The position numbers and the translations under genes are program-made. A stretch of DNA of 64,000 bases from contig NZ_JAAWWL010000001.1 in assembly GCF_012272815.1 (NCBI RefSeq), forward strand, positions 124,001 to 188,000, in the 5' to 3' direction. The stretch is from Croceivirga thetidis (GTDB lineage: Bacteria; Bacteroidota; Bacteroidia; Flavobacteriales; Flavobacteriaceae). The notes beneath the pieces were generated by a model. It worked only from the letters and a program-made list of their open reading frames with translations, was not told where the DNA came from and searched no databases. Shown here one piece after another: positions 52,480 through 62,203 of the stretch (position 1 is its first letter; every line of letters begins with the position of its first letter).

Positions 52480-52713
52480 ATGATTCTTTTCTTCGGTACT
52501 AGACCTGGTAAAATGGAACAGCGAAAATTGGTTGGTGCCACTTGTAGTTATTGTAAACAAACCAACACTTTAAATTTAATAGAACAAGCTAACTTCTTTC
52601 ATTTGTTTTGGATAAAGCTATTTAAGATACATACTAACCGTTTTGCCGAATGTTCACATTGCAAGAAGGCCTATTTAGAAAAAGAACTTCCAAGCGAAAT
52701 AATACGCACATAA
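52480..52713 (+). CDS. Small zinc-ribbon protein (77 aa)
   Basis: Starts at ATG 52480 (MILFFGTRPGKMEQ); the frame further upstream overlaps dnaG and is rejected. Two CxxC pairs, ATCSYCKQTN and AECSHCKKAYLEKEL, about 40 residues apart, form a probable zinc ribbon. A hydrophobic stretch (FFHLFWIKLFKI) lies between them. I recall similar proteins as zinc-ribbon proteins of Bacteroidota; function unknown. A terminator follows directly. Confidence 0.7.
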   Translation: MILFFGTRPGKMEQRKLVGATCSYCKQTNTLNLIEQANFFHLFWIKLFKIHTNRFAECSHCKKAYLEKELPSEIIRT

Positions 52714-52715
52714 AA

Positions 52716-52748
52716 ATAAAAAAGCCCCTGTTGTCAGGGGCTTTTTTT
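52716..52748. terminator. Bidirectional hairpin terminator
   Basis: The stem GCCCCTG/CAGGGGC has a 4-nt loop, with A run before and T run after. It sits between the zinc-ribbon gene and the convergent sigma-factor operon. Confidence 0.8.
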
Positions 52749-52750
52749 GA

Positions 52751-53833
52751 TTAGTCAATATCGAACCGAAGGCCTAAGGATATGTTTCGTTGTTCAACTG
52801 GATTATCAGTGAATATGGTATTCAGATCATACTTGCAATACAAGAGTGTGTTATCAAACCCGATATAGGCACTCAGACCATAGATTAAATTGCTTGTATT
52901 GTAGTCGCGTTTCAATTTATCTTTAATATCATCCCCATTTTCGCTGTACTTCAATTTTTGTCTTGTACCTATATTAAAGCCACCGTAACCACCGATGCCC
53001 ATTCGAAACTGACGATTTAACGAGTAGCGTATTTTATCTTCTGAAGCATAATATTTCGAAGGACCAAATTCGAAGTGGATAGGGAAAACCAAATTATCCA
53101 TACGAAGTTTGGACTTGTTGAGTTCCAAAGGAAATTCTTCAAGATCTGTTTGATCACCATTAATCACAAAATATTGATTATCAACTGGCTTTAGCCCATT
53201 AAATTGAAAAGACAACCCATAATTCAGGCGCAACCAATTAGAATTTCTAAAGACCCTTGTTCGCCATTGCCAGCCCATTTCAAAAAATCGGCTACCACCT
53301 ATCTTATAGGGTGAATCATCCAATGATTGATTTTCAATAATTGCATTGTTCAAACCTATGGCAATTACAAAGTCTGAATAGGTTCGGCGATCATACTTCA
53401 CAGGTCTGTCCCATTCCTTGTCTCGAAATCGAATACCTAGAATACGATAATCCTCGTCATCATTATCAGTTAGGTTAATGATTACAGCATTTGTATCCTC
53501 TTCAATTGGTTCATCAATAGAAAGGTCTTCATTTCGTTCTAAAAGCGCGATTCTGTTGTCAATTATAGAGATTCTGTTTTCAATGTTCAACGCCCGTTTT
53601 TTTGCTGCTGCTTCTTTTAATTCCTGAGCTTTTTCAAAAGAAATTGTTCCATTATCAAACCTTGCATTGATATCTTTTACTTCTTGTTTTAGTGCTTTCT
53701 TTTCTTGGTCTTCGACTTTTTCGCGTTGCTCCTTTAGTTTCTTGATTTTTCGTTCCAAACCATTACTTTGACCCAGGGCATCTTGGGCAAGAAGTAAAAT
53801 AAGCATTACCAAAATTGTAGTGATTTTTCTCAT
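52751..53833 (-). CDS. Secreted coiled-coil/outer-membrane beta-barrel protein
   Basis: A 360-residue protein with a signal peptide (1-21, ending ALGQ), a highly charged coiled-coil part (about 25-105: KIKKLKEQREKVEDQEKKAL) and a C-terminal beta-barrel-like domain with alternating aromatic strands ending in NISLGLRFDID. It is the last gene of an operon led by an ECF sigma factor and a membrane protein, so it is a likely envelope target or effector of that system. 88 bp separate it from the preceding gene. Confidence 0.75.
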   Translation of the reverse strand: MRKITTILVMLILLLAQDALGQSNGLERKIKKLKEQREKVEDQEKKALKQEVKDINARFDNGTISFEKAQELKEAAAKKRALNIENRISIIDNRIALLERNEDLSIDEPIEEDTNAVIINLTDNDDEDYRILGIRFRDKEWDRPVKYDRRTYSDFVIAIGLNNAIIENQSLDDSPYKIGGSRFFEMGWQWRTRVFRNSNWLRLNYGLSFQFNGLKPVDNQYFVINGDQTDLEEFPLELNKSKLRMDNLVFPIHFEFGPSKYYASEDKIRYSLNRQFRMGIGGYGGFNIGTRQKLKYSENGDDIKDKLKRDYNTSNLIYGLSAYIGFDNTLLYCKYDLNTIFTDNPVEQRNISLGLRFDID

Positions 53834-53921
53834 GATGATTTAGTTTAATACTCCCCTTGGTTTCAAGGTGGCCATTTAATTTGACCACCTGAAACTTTAA
53901 GGAATTTTGATTGATGAATAT

Positions 53922-54662
53922 TTATTTATTTCTGTCTGCGACGGCCGTCCGCAGTTTAAAAAAGCTTTCTTTTAACCTATCAAATAACTGGTTTCTTTCA
54001 GTGGCTATTAATTCAAGTTCAACTTCATTGAGCAATGCCATCGCATCAATTTCACCGTCCTCCATTTTTGGATTTATTCGTTCCGCCAATAATTGCTTTT
54101 GGGCAATCAGCAGCAACGAATCAATTTCGGCATCGGTTATCTGATCAGTATCCTTTTCCATGGCCAAAACCTCACTAAGTAAATTTTGTGCACTAATTGC
54201 AATTGCTTCTTCAGAGACTTCAATTTTATTGAGCGAAACATACTCTTTTTGGTTTAGTTCCAAAACCTCTTCAGTGTTCTCCTTATCTTCTTTGAATACG
54301 ATTTCAAGTTCTTCAGAAAAGCTTTCTTGAATGGATGTATTGAACTCAACCTCTTCCTTCTGATTTAGAGTGATGGTCTCTGAATCGTCAGTATTATTAT
54401 CGTCGGCACTATTATCAATAGACACAACAGTGTTTGGATTAGATTCTAATGTGGGTTGCAAGGTTTCTTCTTCGTTAATCAAAAGAAATTGTAAAGCAAA
54501 CAACACCATAAATACTACACTGGCGGCAATACTAATCGGAAGAATAAAGTTGCGCTCTTTTTTTTGTTCGACCTGTACTGAAATTCGCTCCCAGGCCCTT
54601 GGAGAAGGTTTAATTTCCCGTTCTTCCAAGGATTTTTTAATATGATTTTCTAACTTTTCCAT
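53922..54662 (-). CDS. Putative anti-sigma-like membrane protein
   Basis: A 246-residue protein with a cytoplasmic N-terminus (MEKLENHIKKSLEEREIKPSPRAWERI), one membrane helix (about 40-62) and a long acidic periplasmic part with repeated Glu-rich stretches. It starts 11 bp after the ECF sigma gene. The topology suits an anti-sigma factor of Bacteroidota, although I cannot point to a conserved ASD motif. Confidence 0.7.
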   Translation of the reverse strand: MEKLENHIKKSLEEREIKPSPRAWERISVQVEQKKERNFILPISIAASVVFMVLFALQFLLINEEETLQPTLESNPNTVVSIDNSADDNNTDDSETITLNQKEEVEFNTSIQESFSEELEIVFKEDKENTEEVLELNQKEYVSLNKIEVSEEAIAISAQNLLSEVLAMEKDTDQITDAEIDSLLLIAQKQLLAERINPKMEDGEIDAMALLNEVELELIATERNQLFDRLKESFFKLRTAVADRNK

Positions 54663-54673
54663 TACCTCAAGAT

Positions 54674-55249
54674 TTATCCTTCTGATGCCTTCTTGACATC
54701 TCCCCCCAATGTTAATTTACGCTGTAACAACCTTCTAGCCTTTGACAATTGTGATTTTGAAGTACCCTCAGAAATATTGAGCATTGTGGCTATCTCATTG
54801 TGCTTGTACCCCTCAACAGCATAGAGCACAAAAACCATTTTGTAACCTTCTGGTAATTGATCAATCAATTGTTGAATATGTTCAGTATTGAAAGATTCTA
54901 TCACCGTCTCGTTCACTTGTGCTTTTGTTTCGATGACCTCATCATCAAAAACAACGAATTGGCTTTTTCTTAAATACGATATGCTTTCACGTATCATAAT
55001 CTTCCGCACCCAACCTTCGAAACTTCCGCGATGTTCAAAGGCATTTAAGTTCTTGAATACCTTAACAAAACCATTTACCATTACATCTTCCGCAAAATGA
55101 ATGTCTTTGATATACTGTCTACAAACACTAAGCATTTTTGGTGAAAATCTTTCATAAATAGCCCTTTGTGCCAATTGATTGCCATTTGCAGCCTTTTTAA
55201 TAAGCTGCTTCTCATTACTATAAAATGAAATCACTTTCACAGGTAACAT
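54674..55249 (-). CDS. RNA polymerase ECF-type sigma factor
   Basis: A 191-residue sigma-70 protein with region 2 (LAQRAIYERFSPKMLSVCRQY, FAEDVMVNGFVKVFKNL, FEGWVRKIMIRESISYLRK) and region 4 (QLPEGYKMVFVLYAVEGYKHNE, ISEGTSKSQLSKARRLLQ). It controls envelope functions in many Bacteroidota. It heads an operon with a membrane protein and an outer-membrane-type protein. Confidence 0.95.
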   Translation of the reverse strand: MLPVKVISFYSNEKQLIKKAANGNQLAQRAIYERFSPKMLSVCRQYIKDIHFAEDVMVNGFVKVFKNLNAFEHRGSFEGWVRKIMIRESISYLRKSQFVVFDDEVIETKAQVNETVIESFNTEHIQQLIDQLPEGYKMVFVLYAVEGYKHNEIATMLNISEGTSKSQLSKARRLLQRKLTLGGDVKKASEG

Positions 55250-55311
55250 TTTGTCCTCTTATTTAGATAGACGAGAAGAAATTTCAAACAGTTGCCTAAG
55301 GCCAAAAAAAA

Positions 55312-56292
55312 TTATTTTTTCCGTTCGACAACATAATTGACCATCAAAGTCAAGGCTTCTTTATAATCGGAATCTGGATAATCTGAAAGTAAATTCAATG
55401 CTTCATCTTTAAATTCCAGCATCTTTTTTACAGCATAATCCAATCCGCCTTGTTCCTTAACATATGCAATGACCTCCTTGACACGCTTTTTATTTTTGTT
55501 GTGGTTCTTTACGGAATTTATAAGCCAGCGTTTTTTATCTTTTGTGCTCTTGTTCAAGGCATAAATCAAAGGAAGGGTCATTTTCTGTTCCTTGATATCA
55601 ATACCTGTGGGTTTACCGATTTGTTCAGTGCCATAATCAAAAAGGTCGTCTTTTATTTGAAAGGCCATACCACAAAGTTCACCGAACCGCTTAAATTTTT
55701 TAACCTCCTCTGAATTGGGTTTGACCGAAGCTGCACCAATACTGCAACATGCTGCAATAAGTGTTGCCGTTTTTTGACGAATGATATCGTAATAAACATC
55801 TTCGGTAATATCCAGTTTTCTTGCCTTTTCTATTTGTAAGAGCTCGCCCTCACTCATATCACGAACAGAATTTGAAATAATCTGCAATAAGTCATAATCC
55901 CCTCTATCCAAGGCTACTAAAAGTCCTCTTGAGAATAGAAAATCCCCGACTAATACTGCAATCTTATTTTTCCAAAGCGCATTTACTGAAAAGAAGCCAC
56001 GTCTTTTGTTGCTATCATCAACAACATCGTCATGAACCAAGCTTGCAGTGTGAATTAATTCAATGATAGTGGCTCCAGTATACGTGCGCTCCAAGACTTG
56101 GCCATCATTTACGATTTTAGCCGTTAAGAAAACGAACATTGGACGCATTTGCTTGCCCTTTCTATTTACGATGTAATAGGTGATTCTATTGAATAGGGCG
56201 ACTTTAGAGGCCATGGAGTCGCGGAACTTGTTTTCAAAACGTTCCATTTCCCATTCAATGGGTTGTCGTATTTGTGCTACTTCGCGTTTCAA
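55312..56292 (-). CDS. Polyprenyl (octaprenyl/heptaprenyl) diphosphate synthase
   Basis: A 326-residue all-helical prenyl synthase. The first aspartate-rich motif is HDDVVDD (87-93), in the usual ELIHTASLVHDDVVDDS context with KGKQMRP upstream; the second is QIKDDLFDYG. It elongates isoprenoid chains for menaquinone or undecaprenyl carriers. It follows rlmN by 50 bp on the same strand. Exact chain length unknown. Confidence 0.9.
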   Translation of the reverse strand: MKREVAQIRQPIEWEMERFENKFRDSMASKVALFNRITYYIVNRKGKQMRPMFVFLTAKIVNDGQVLERTYTGATIIELIHTASLVHDDVVDDSNKRRGFFSVNALWKNKIAVLVGDFLFSRGLLVALDRGDYDLLQIISNSVRDMSEGELLQIEKARKLDITEDVYYDIIRQKTATLIAACCSIGAASVKPNSEEVKKFKRFGELCGMAFQIKDDLFDYGTEQIGKPTGIDIKEQKMTLPLIYALNKSTKDKKRWLINSVKNHNKNKKRVKEVIAYVKEQGGLDYAVKKMLEFKDEALNLLSDYPDSDYKEALTLMVNYVVERKK

Positions 56293-56342
56293 GTATTCAA
56301 AGATACTTGCTGAACTTCAAAAGACCTTGAAAATGGAATAAT

Positions 56343-57383
56343 TTAGGTCTTATTGGCCAATTGTCCGCAGGCCGCATCTATATCCTTTCCCCTTGAACGG
56401 CGAACCGTGACGGTAATTCGATTGCGTTCCAACATCTTAATGTACATTTGGATTGCTTCATCATTCGCTTGTTGAAACTCGCCACCGTCTATAGGATTAT
56501 ATTCAATCAAATTAACCTTTGAAGGAGCGAATTTGCAAAATTTCACAAGAGCATCCACGGCTTCTTGAGTATCATTTATTCCCTTCCAAACCACATATTC
56601 ATAAGTGATTCTATTCTTGGTCTTTGCATACCAATATTCCAATGCCTCCCGCAAGTCCTTAAGTGGAAATGTAGCATTAAAGGGCATAATTGTGGTCCTG
56701 ACATCGTCGATTGCAGAATGTAGGGAAACGGCCAAATTGAATTTTACTTCTTCATCGGCCATTCTTCTTATCATCTTCGGAACCCCAGATGTTGACACGG
56801 TTATTCGTTTAGGAGACATGCCTAACCCTTCATCAGAGGTTATTTTTTCAATGGATTTAAGCACATTATTGTAGTTCATCAAGGGTTCCCCCATACCCAT
56901 AAAGACAATATTGCTAAGCGGACGATTGTGGTACAACCGGCTTTGTTGGTCGATGGCCACTACCTGATCGTAAATTTCATCAGGATTTAGGTTGCGCATA
57001 CGTTTTAGTCTTGCAGTTGCACAAAACCTACAATCAAGACTACAGCCAACCTGACTCGAAACGCAGGCCGTAGTTCTTGATTCTGTTGGTATCAAAACGG
57101 ATTCGACAACTAATCCATCGTGTAATTTGACCGCATTCTTTATAGTACCATCATTACTACGCTGCATTTGATCAACACGAATATGGTTAATCACAAAATG
57201 GTCTTCCAGCATTTGTCTGGTCTGCTTAGAAAGATTGGTCATTCCCTCAAAAGAGTGGGCAGATTTTTGCCATAGCCATTCGTAGACTTGGTTTCCACGA
57301 AATGCCTTATCGCCATTAGTCATAAAAAATTCACGCAACTGTTCTTTTGTAAGGGTTCTTATGTCTTTCTTGGCCTCCGGCAT
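56343..57383 (-). CDS. rlmN: 23S rRNA (adenine(2503)-C(2))-methyltransferase
   Basis: A 346-residue radical SAM enzyme. The cluster motif is C114-x3-C118-x2-C121 (CSLDCRFCATA), the GEP motif is in FMGMGEPLMNYNN, and the C-terminal catalytic Cys339 lies in AACGQLANK. It methylates A2503 of 23S rRNA and also tRNA A37. It is preceded by queA and its terminator, followed by the prenyl synthase. Confidence 0.95.
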   Translation of the reverse strand: MPEAKKDIRTLTKEQLREFFMTNGDKAFRGNQVYEWLWQKSAHSFEGMTNLSKQTRQMLEDHFVINHIRVDQMQRSNDGTIKNAVKLHDGLVVESVLIPTESRTTACVSSQVGCSLDCRFCATARLKRMRNLNPDEIYDQVVAIDQQSRLYHNRPLSNIVFMGMGEPLMNYNNVLKSIEKITSDEGLGMSPKRITVSTSGVPKMIRRMADEEVKFNLAVSLHSAIDDVRTTIMPFNATFPLKDLREALEYWYAKTKNRITYEYVVWKGINDTQEAVDALVKFCKFAPSKVNLIEYNPIDGGEFQQANDEAIQMYIKMLERNRITVTVRRSRGKDIDAACGQLANKT

Positions 57384-57400
57384 TGTACAAAGTTAGAAAA

Positions 57401-57426
57401 GAAAAATCCCGGTAAAATACCGGGAT
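57401..57426 (-). terminator. Hairpin terminator of queA
   Basis: A perfect 9-bp stem (ATCCCGGTA/TACCGGGAT) with a 3-nt loop. Read on the minus strand it is followed by TTTTTC. It lies between queA and rlmN. Confidence 0.75.
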
Positions 57427-57465
57427 ATGAATTAATCATTACGATATGGAGAATACTGTAACCTG

Positions 57466-58515
57466 CTAAAGGATAAGCATTGCATCACCATAAGAGTAGA
57501 AACGATATTGTTCCAAAATAGCTTGTTTGTATGATTTTTTCATCAAATCATGCCCCATAAAAGCAGATATCATCATCAACAAAGTTGATTTTGGTAGATG
57601 GAAATTTGTTATCATAGCATCAGCTATACTGAAGTCATAAGGTGGAAAAATAAACTTGTTCGTCCATCCTTCAAATGTATTTAGTGTATGCTCAGATGAA
57701 ACAGCACTTTCCAAACCGCGCATTACAGTAGTTCCTACAGCACATATCTTTCTTTTATTCGCCTTAGCACTGTTTACGATATCTACAGCTTTTTCGTCTA
57801 TTATGAGCTCCTCACTATCCATTTTATGCTTGGAAAGGTCCTCTACTTCAACTGGATTGAAGGTACCTAAACCAACATGAAGTGTTACCTCAGCAAAGTC
57901 AACCCCTTTTATCTCTAAACGCTTTAATAAGTGCTTTGAAAAGTGAAGACCTGCAGTTGGTGCAGCTACGGCTCCTTCGTGCTTGGCATAGATAGTCTGG
58001 TAGCGTTCTTCGTCTTCAGGAGTAACATCCCTCTTTATATATTTTGGAAGTGGGGTTTCACCCAGCTCTCGAAGTTTTCTTCTAAAGTCAGCATACGAAC
58101 CATCGTAAAGAAAACGCAATGTTCGACCTCTTGAAGTAGTATTGTCAATTACCTCTGCAACCAAACTTTCGTCATCTCCGAAATAAAGCTTATTACCAAT
58201 ACGTATTTTTCGAGCAGGGTCAACCAGAACATCCCATAGACGTTGCTCTTCGTTTAATTCGCGAAGCAAAAAGACTTCAATCCTTGCCCCTGTCTTTTCT
58301 TTGTTACCAAATAACCTGGCAGGGAAGACTTTAGTATTGTTCAAGACCATGACGTCACCTTCATCAAAATAGTCAATCATGTCTTTGAACATCTTATGCT
58401 CTATTTTCCCTGTTTCTCTATGAATCACCATAAGTTTTGATTCATCACGGTTTTCTGCTGGGTATTCTGCCAATAGGTCCTTAGGCAGTTCAAAATTGAA
58501 GTTGGATAATTTCAT
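57466..58515 (-). CDS. queA: tRNA preQ1 ribosyltransferase-isomerase
   Basis: A 349-residue QueA of usual length: [54 protein letters not shown] and [10 protein letters not shown] are all typical. It uses SAM to make epoxyqueuosine in tRNA. Other queuosine genes are not in this window. It follows aroA on the minus strand with 79 bp between. Confidence 0.95.
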   Translation of the reverse strand: MKLSNFNFELPKDLLAEYPAENRDESKLMVIHRETGKIEHKMFKDMIDYFDEGDVMVLNNTKVFPARLFGNKEKTGARIEVFLLRELNEEQRLWDVLVDPARKIRIGNKLYFGDDESLVAEVIDNTTSRGRTLRFLYDGSYADFRRKLRELGETPLPKYIKRDVTPEDEERYQTIYAKHEGAVAAPTAGLHFSKHLLKRLEIKGVDFAEVTLHVGLGTFNPVEVEDLSKHKMDSEELIIDEKAVDIVNSAKANKRKICAVGTTVMRGLESAVSSEHTLNTFEGWTNKFIFPPYDFSIADAMITNFHLPKSTLLMMISAFMGHDLMKKSYKQAILEQYRFYSYGDAMLIL

Positions 58516-58594
58516 TCGGAAATTTTGATTTTTTTCAAAGGCTGCAAATATACAATGCTGAGATAGGGGTTGTCAAGTATTTGGCCTACAAAAA

Positions 58595-59824
58595 CTAAGC
58601 TTCAGTTATTTGAAAACCAAGAGATTCGAAATCTGTCCAAAAATCCGGGTAAGATTTTGAAACTACACCTGAATCATTCACATAAAAACTTGTCTTCATA
58701 GCTAAAGGTGCGAAAGCCATTGCCATTCTGTGGTCATGGTAAGTATCGACTGCAACTTCGTCATTGGACAATGTTGGAATTATTAAGGTAAGGCTCTCCT
58801 TGTCTATTTCAACAGTTGCGCCAAACTTCTCTAACTCTGTTTTCATGGCGGCCAAACGATCGGTTTCTTTTATAGGCAGTGTATGTAAACCCGTAAGTTT
58901 ACATCCAATCCCTAATCCCAAACAGGTAACGGCTATGGTCTGGGCGATATCAGGTGCATTTGATAAATCAAGGTTCAAGGATTCCATTTCAACTACTTGA
59001 GCCTTTTGTAGTCTTATAGCGTTATTATCAAAAGTGGTCTTAACACCTAACTTTTTATAAATCTCTGCCAAAACACTATCACCTTGAAGCGAGTTTTGCT
59101 TGTATGAAGCTAGTTCAATTTCCGTCCCCAAATCTGCAAGCGCGACAACACTATAAAAATAACTGGCTGCGCTCCAATCTGATTCTACCACCAGAGTGGA
59201 AGGTTTGACCTCTGAAATCGAGGATACATTAATGGAGTTTCCTTCAAAACTGTTTACTATACCAACTTCTGTTAATAAGGCCAAGGTCATTTTTATGTAA
59301 GGAACAGAGGTAATTTTGCCAACTAGTTCAATTTCAAGGCCATTTTCCAAACTAGGAGCCACCAAACATAATGATGAAATGTATTGGCTACTAATATTTG
59401 CCGGAAGACTAACTTTTGATGCCGAAATTTTTTTTCCTGAAATTTTTAATGGAGGATAACCTTCGTTTTCTGCATACTCAATTTCAGCACCCAAACTTCT
59501 TAGGGCATCGACCAAAACAGAAATAGGACGTTCTTTCATTCGATGAGAACCGGTAAGCAAAACTTCTTTTCCTTCTTGACATGCAAAGTAAGATGTTAGA
59601 AAACGCATTGCAGTACCTGCATGATGAATATCAACCTCACCGACTGTGACTTGCAATCCTTTTTGCATCACCTGGGCATCATCAGAATTGGATAGGTTCT
59701 CTATTTTTAAACTTGGAAAAAGTGCCTGTAATAGCAATAACCGATTTGTTTCACTTTTGGAACCGGTTATTTGAATGGACTTTTGTATTTGTTGGTTTTC
59801 CGGAGAGGAAATATGAAGTTTCAA
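58595..59824 (-). CDS. aroA: 3-phosphoshikimate 1-carboxyvinyltransferase (EPSP synthase)
   Basis: A 409-residue EPSP synthase. Typical segments are ITGSKSETNRLLLLQALFP, HHAGTAMRFLTSYFA, SRG-like GSHRMKERPISVLVDALRSLGA, LPIKETDRLAAMKTEL and DHRMAMAFAPLA. It is somewhat shorter than enterobacterial AroA, as usual in Bacteroidota. It makes EPSP in the shikimate pathway; the partial DAHP synthase gene at the right end belongs to the same pathway. Confidence 0.95.
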   Translation of the reverse strand: MKLHISSPENQQIQKSIQITGSKSETNRLLLLQALFPSLKIENLSNSDDAQVMQKGLQVTVGEVDIHHAGTAMRFLTSYFACQEGKEVLLTGSHRMKERPISVLVDALRSLGAEIEYAENEGYPPLKISGKKISASKVSLPANISSQYISSLCLVAPSLENGLEIELVGKITSVPYIKMTLALLTEVGIVNSFEGNSINVSSISEVKPSTLVVESDWSAASYFYSVVALADLGTEIELASYKQNSLQGDSVLAEIYKKLGVKTTFDNNAIRLQKAQVVEMESLNLDLSNAPDIAQTIAVTCLGLGIGCKLTGLHTLPIKETDRLAAMKTELEKFGATVEIDKESLTLIIPTLSNDEVAVDTYHDHRMAMAFAPLAMKTSFYVNDSGVVSKSYPDFWTDFESLGFQITEA

Positions 59825-59854
59825 AATGGTCTCTATTAAGCCCCAAATATAATT

Positions 59855-60181
59855 TTATTTCAACTTTTGATTGTTGTGATGCCGGTCGTGATCCCGCTTT
59901 GTTTTCAAATCCAACTTTTTTTCAAAAGCCTGTTGCAAATCCACTCCAGTTTGATTGGCCAAACATAAGACTACAAAAAGAACATCAGCCAATTCTTCAC
60001 CCAAATCCTTGTTCTTATCAGATTCTTTTTCACTCTGTTCCCCATACCGCCGTGCAATAATTCTGGCCACTTCACCAACTTCTTCAGTTAGCTGTGCCAT
60101 GTTTGTCAATTCATTAAAATAACGCACCCCATGGTTCATTATCCATTCATCAACTGCCTGTTGAGCGTTCTGTATGTTCAT
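59855..60181 (-). CDS. MazG-like nucleotide pyrophosphohydrolase
   Basis: A 108-residue protein of the all-alpha NTP pyrophosphatase superfamily. The metal residues are in MAQLTEEVGEVARIIA (ExxE) and DLGEELADVLFVVLCLANQ (ExxD). It cleaves (d)NTPs and may clean the nucleotide pool. It overlaps the dtd stop by one base and lies 30 bp before aroA, in the same operon. Confidence 0.9.
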   Translation of the reverse strand: MNIQNAQQAVDEWIMNHGVRYFNELTNMAQLTEEVGEVARIIARRYGEQSEKESDKNKDLGEELADVLFVVLCLANQTGVDLQQAFEKKLDLKTKRDHDRHHNNQKLK

Positions 60182-60633
60182 TACTCCTTGTTTTTAGAAT
60201 CAATAATTATTGTAACCGGTCCATCATTCAGTAAGTCTACTTTCATATCAGAACCAAAGATTCCTGTACCCACCTTTTTATCCAGGTCCTTTTCGAATTG
60301 AGCAACAAACTCCTCGTACAACAGAATCGCCACTTCTGGCTTGGCAGCTTTAATATAGGAAGGCCTATTGCCCTTCTTTGTAGCAGCATGCAAGGTAAAT
60401 TGACTTACAACGATGGCATCACCATCAATATCCAGTAGAGATTTGTTCATTACACCCTCGGCATCATTAAAAATTCTGAGATTCGAAATCTTTCTGGTAA
60501 GCCAAACGATATCCTCCACCCCGTCTGCCTCCTCAATACCTAATAGCACTAACAGTCCATTTTCTATGTTGGAGACCGTTTTTCCCTCAACGGTAACACT
60601 TGCTCTTGAAACCCTTTGAATTACCGTGCGCAT
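60181..60633 (-). CDS. dtd: D-aminoacyl-tRNA deacylase
   Basis: A 150-residue Dtd with the active motifs SQFTLHA and NDGPVTIIID, and a typical start MRTVIQRVSRASVTVEGK. It removes D-amino acids from tRNA. The stop of rsgA and the start of this gene overlap by one base, and the next gene overlaps likewise, so translation is coupled along the operon. Confidence 0.95.
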   Translation of the reverse strand: MRTVIQRVSRASVTVEGKTVSNIENGLLVLLGIEEADGVEDIVWLTRKISNLRIFNDAEGVMNKSLLDIDGDAIVVSQFTLHAATKKGNRPSYIKAAKPEVAILLYEEFVAQFEKDLDKKVGTGIFGSDMKVDLLNDGPVTIIIDSKNKE

Positions 60634-61586
60634 TATCGTTCCCTATATATATCGGTTCGGTAACTTTCGGCAACATCTTCCTCTAACATTTGCACATAGC
60701 TACGATATCTACTCCAAGCCAATTCACCATCTTCCAATGCCTGCTTTACAGCACATTTTGGTTCATCTAAGTGCAAGCAGTTATTGAATTTGCATTCCGA
60801 TTTTAGTTCAAAGAATTCTGGAAAATAATCACCGAGTTCATCCTTTTCCATATCAACAATGCCGAAACCGCGAATACCTGGTGTATCAATAATCTTCGCC
60901 CCAAAAGAGAGGTCGTACATTTCAGCAAAAGTGGTCGTATGTTGCCCTTGTAAATGTTGTTCTGAAATCTCTGAAGTTTTCAACTGAAGACCTGGTTCAA
61001 GTGCATTTACCAAAGTGGATTTCCCAACCCCTGAATTGCCCGAAAACATACTGATTTTACTTTCCATCAGGTCTTTCACCTTTTCAACTCCATCTCCTTT
61101 TTTTGCTGAAAGCCCAATTACTTGATATCCAATATTTCGATATAATTCCATCAAAAAATTGACTTCGACCATTTCGTCTGGGTCATAGGTATCCAACTTA
61201 TTAAAAAGAAGAATTGCAGGTATTTCATAGGCCTCAGAGGTGACTAAAAAACGGTCTATAAAAGCTGTGTAAGTTGTTGGGTTATTCAAGGTCACCAATA
61301 AAAAGGCCTGATCAATGTTTGCGGCAATAATATGAACCTGTTTCGATAGGTTTACCGACTTTCTTATAATATAGTTTTTTCGTTCTTCAATACCGGAAAT
61401 AATACCTACGGTTTCGTCACCAATGGTTTCCAAATTGAAAGTAACGGTATCTCCAACAGCTATGGGATTTGTGCTTTTTATCCCCTTGATTCTAAACTTT
61501 CCTTTGATGCGACACTCATGAAAATTGCCATCATCGGTCTTAACCGTGTACCAACTTCCTGTCGATTTGTACACCAATCCCTGCAT
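60633..61586 (-). CDS. rsgA: Ribosome small subunit-dependent GTPase A
   Basis: About 317 residues from ATG 61586 (MQGLVYKSTGSWYTV); the frame extends twelve codons upstream but this start gives the proper OB fold. A circularly permuted GTPase: NKLD (G4) comes before GNSGVGKSTLVN (G1) and DTPGIRGFG (G3). A C-terminal zinc site has CKFNNCLHLDEPKCAV. It helps 30S subunit maturation. First gene of the rsgA-dtd-mazG-aroA group. Confidence 0.95.
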   Translation of the reverse strand: MQGLVYKSTGSWYTVKTDDGNFHECRIKGKFRIKGIKSTNPIAVGDTVTFNLETIGDETVGIISGIEERKNYIIRKSVNLSKQVHIIAANIDQAFLLVTLNNPTTYTAFIDRFLVTSEAYEIPAILLFNKLDTYDPDEMVEVNFLMELYRNIGYQVIGLSAKKGDGVEKVKDLMESKISMFSGNSGVGKSTLVNALEPGLQLKTSEISEQHLQGQHTTTFAEMYDLSFGAKIIDTPGIRGFGIVDMEKDELGDYFPEFFELKSECKFNNCLHLDEPKCAVKQALEDGELAWSRYRSYVQMLEEDVAESYRTDIYRER

Positions 61587-61690
61587 TATGTGTGCTGTTG
61601 ATAACAATTCATACAATAACAAAGAAACAATTTTCTTTTCTTACAAATTCCTTTTAACATTGGGCTCAATTAACAAAACACCTTTCAATT

Positions 61691-62131
61691 ATGAAAAGAA
61701 TCATTTTTGTAGCTCTTTTTATCGTAGCTGCAGTATTCGAAACCAACGCACAACAATTCAAAGTCATTACAAGTGTTGAATCAATCGTACCAAACGGACT
61801 TGGGCGTTCAAGAATTGTAAATGCACTTGAGGACAAAGATTACAGGGAATACACAAGTGTTCAAACTGATGAGGACAATACCCGAAACAAATCAAAAAGA
61901 GGTGAGATTCGAGTTAAAAATTTCGAAGAAACCAAACTTTTGAACTTTTATAATATCGGAGGTATCCGCTTTCAGAATATCGCCGCCAATGATGCACTTT
62001 TAACTTCAATGATCAATGACATGGTAGCAAACGGCTGGGAATTGGCATTTGTGACCAGTGCCGTTGAAAGTGAAGGAGGAAAAGGTGATGGTAAAGGAAT
62101 CTTTATCACCCGGTACATATTCAAGAAATAA
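61691..62131 (+). CDS. Exported protein of unknown function (146 aa)
   Basis: A signal peptide (MKRIIFVALFIVAAVF...NAQ, 1-21) precedes a small alpha/beta domain. It has two parts: charged EDKDYREYTSVQTDEDNT, and a C-terminal NGWELAFVTSAVE segment that resembles the DUF4177-like pattern of a helix followed by a NGWEL strand. Divergent from rsgA and ended by a strong terminator. Function unknown. Confidence 0.75.
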   Translation: MKRIIFVALFIVAAVFETNAQQFKVITSVESIVPNGLGRSRIVNALEDKDYREYTSVQTDEDNTRNKSKRGEIRVKNFEETKLLNFYNIGGIRFQNIAANDALLTSMINDMVANGWELAFVTSAVESEGGKGDGKGIFITRYIFKK

Positions 62132-62153
62132 TTTTGACTACCAATCAAAAGAA

Positions 62154-62187
62154 AGCCCCATATTTCAAATAAATATGGGGCTTTTTC
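62154..62187. terminator. Hairpin terminator
   Basis: A 12-bp perfect stem (AGCCCCATATTT/AAATATGGGGCT) with a 5-nt loop, followed by TTTTTC on the plus strand. It lies between two convergent genes. Confidence 0.8.
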
Positions 62188-62203
62188 TATCAATCTTAAT
62201 TTT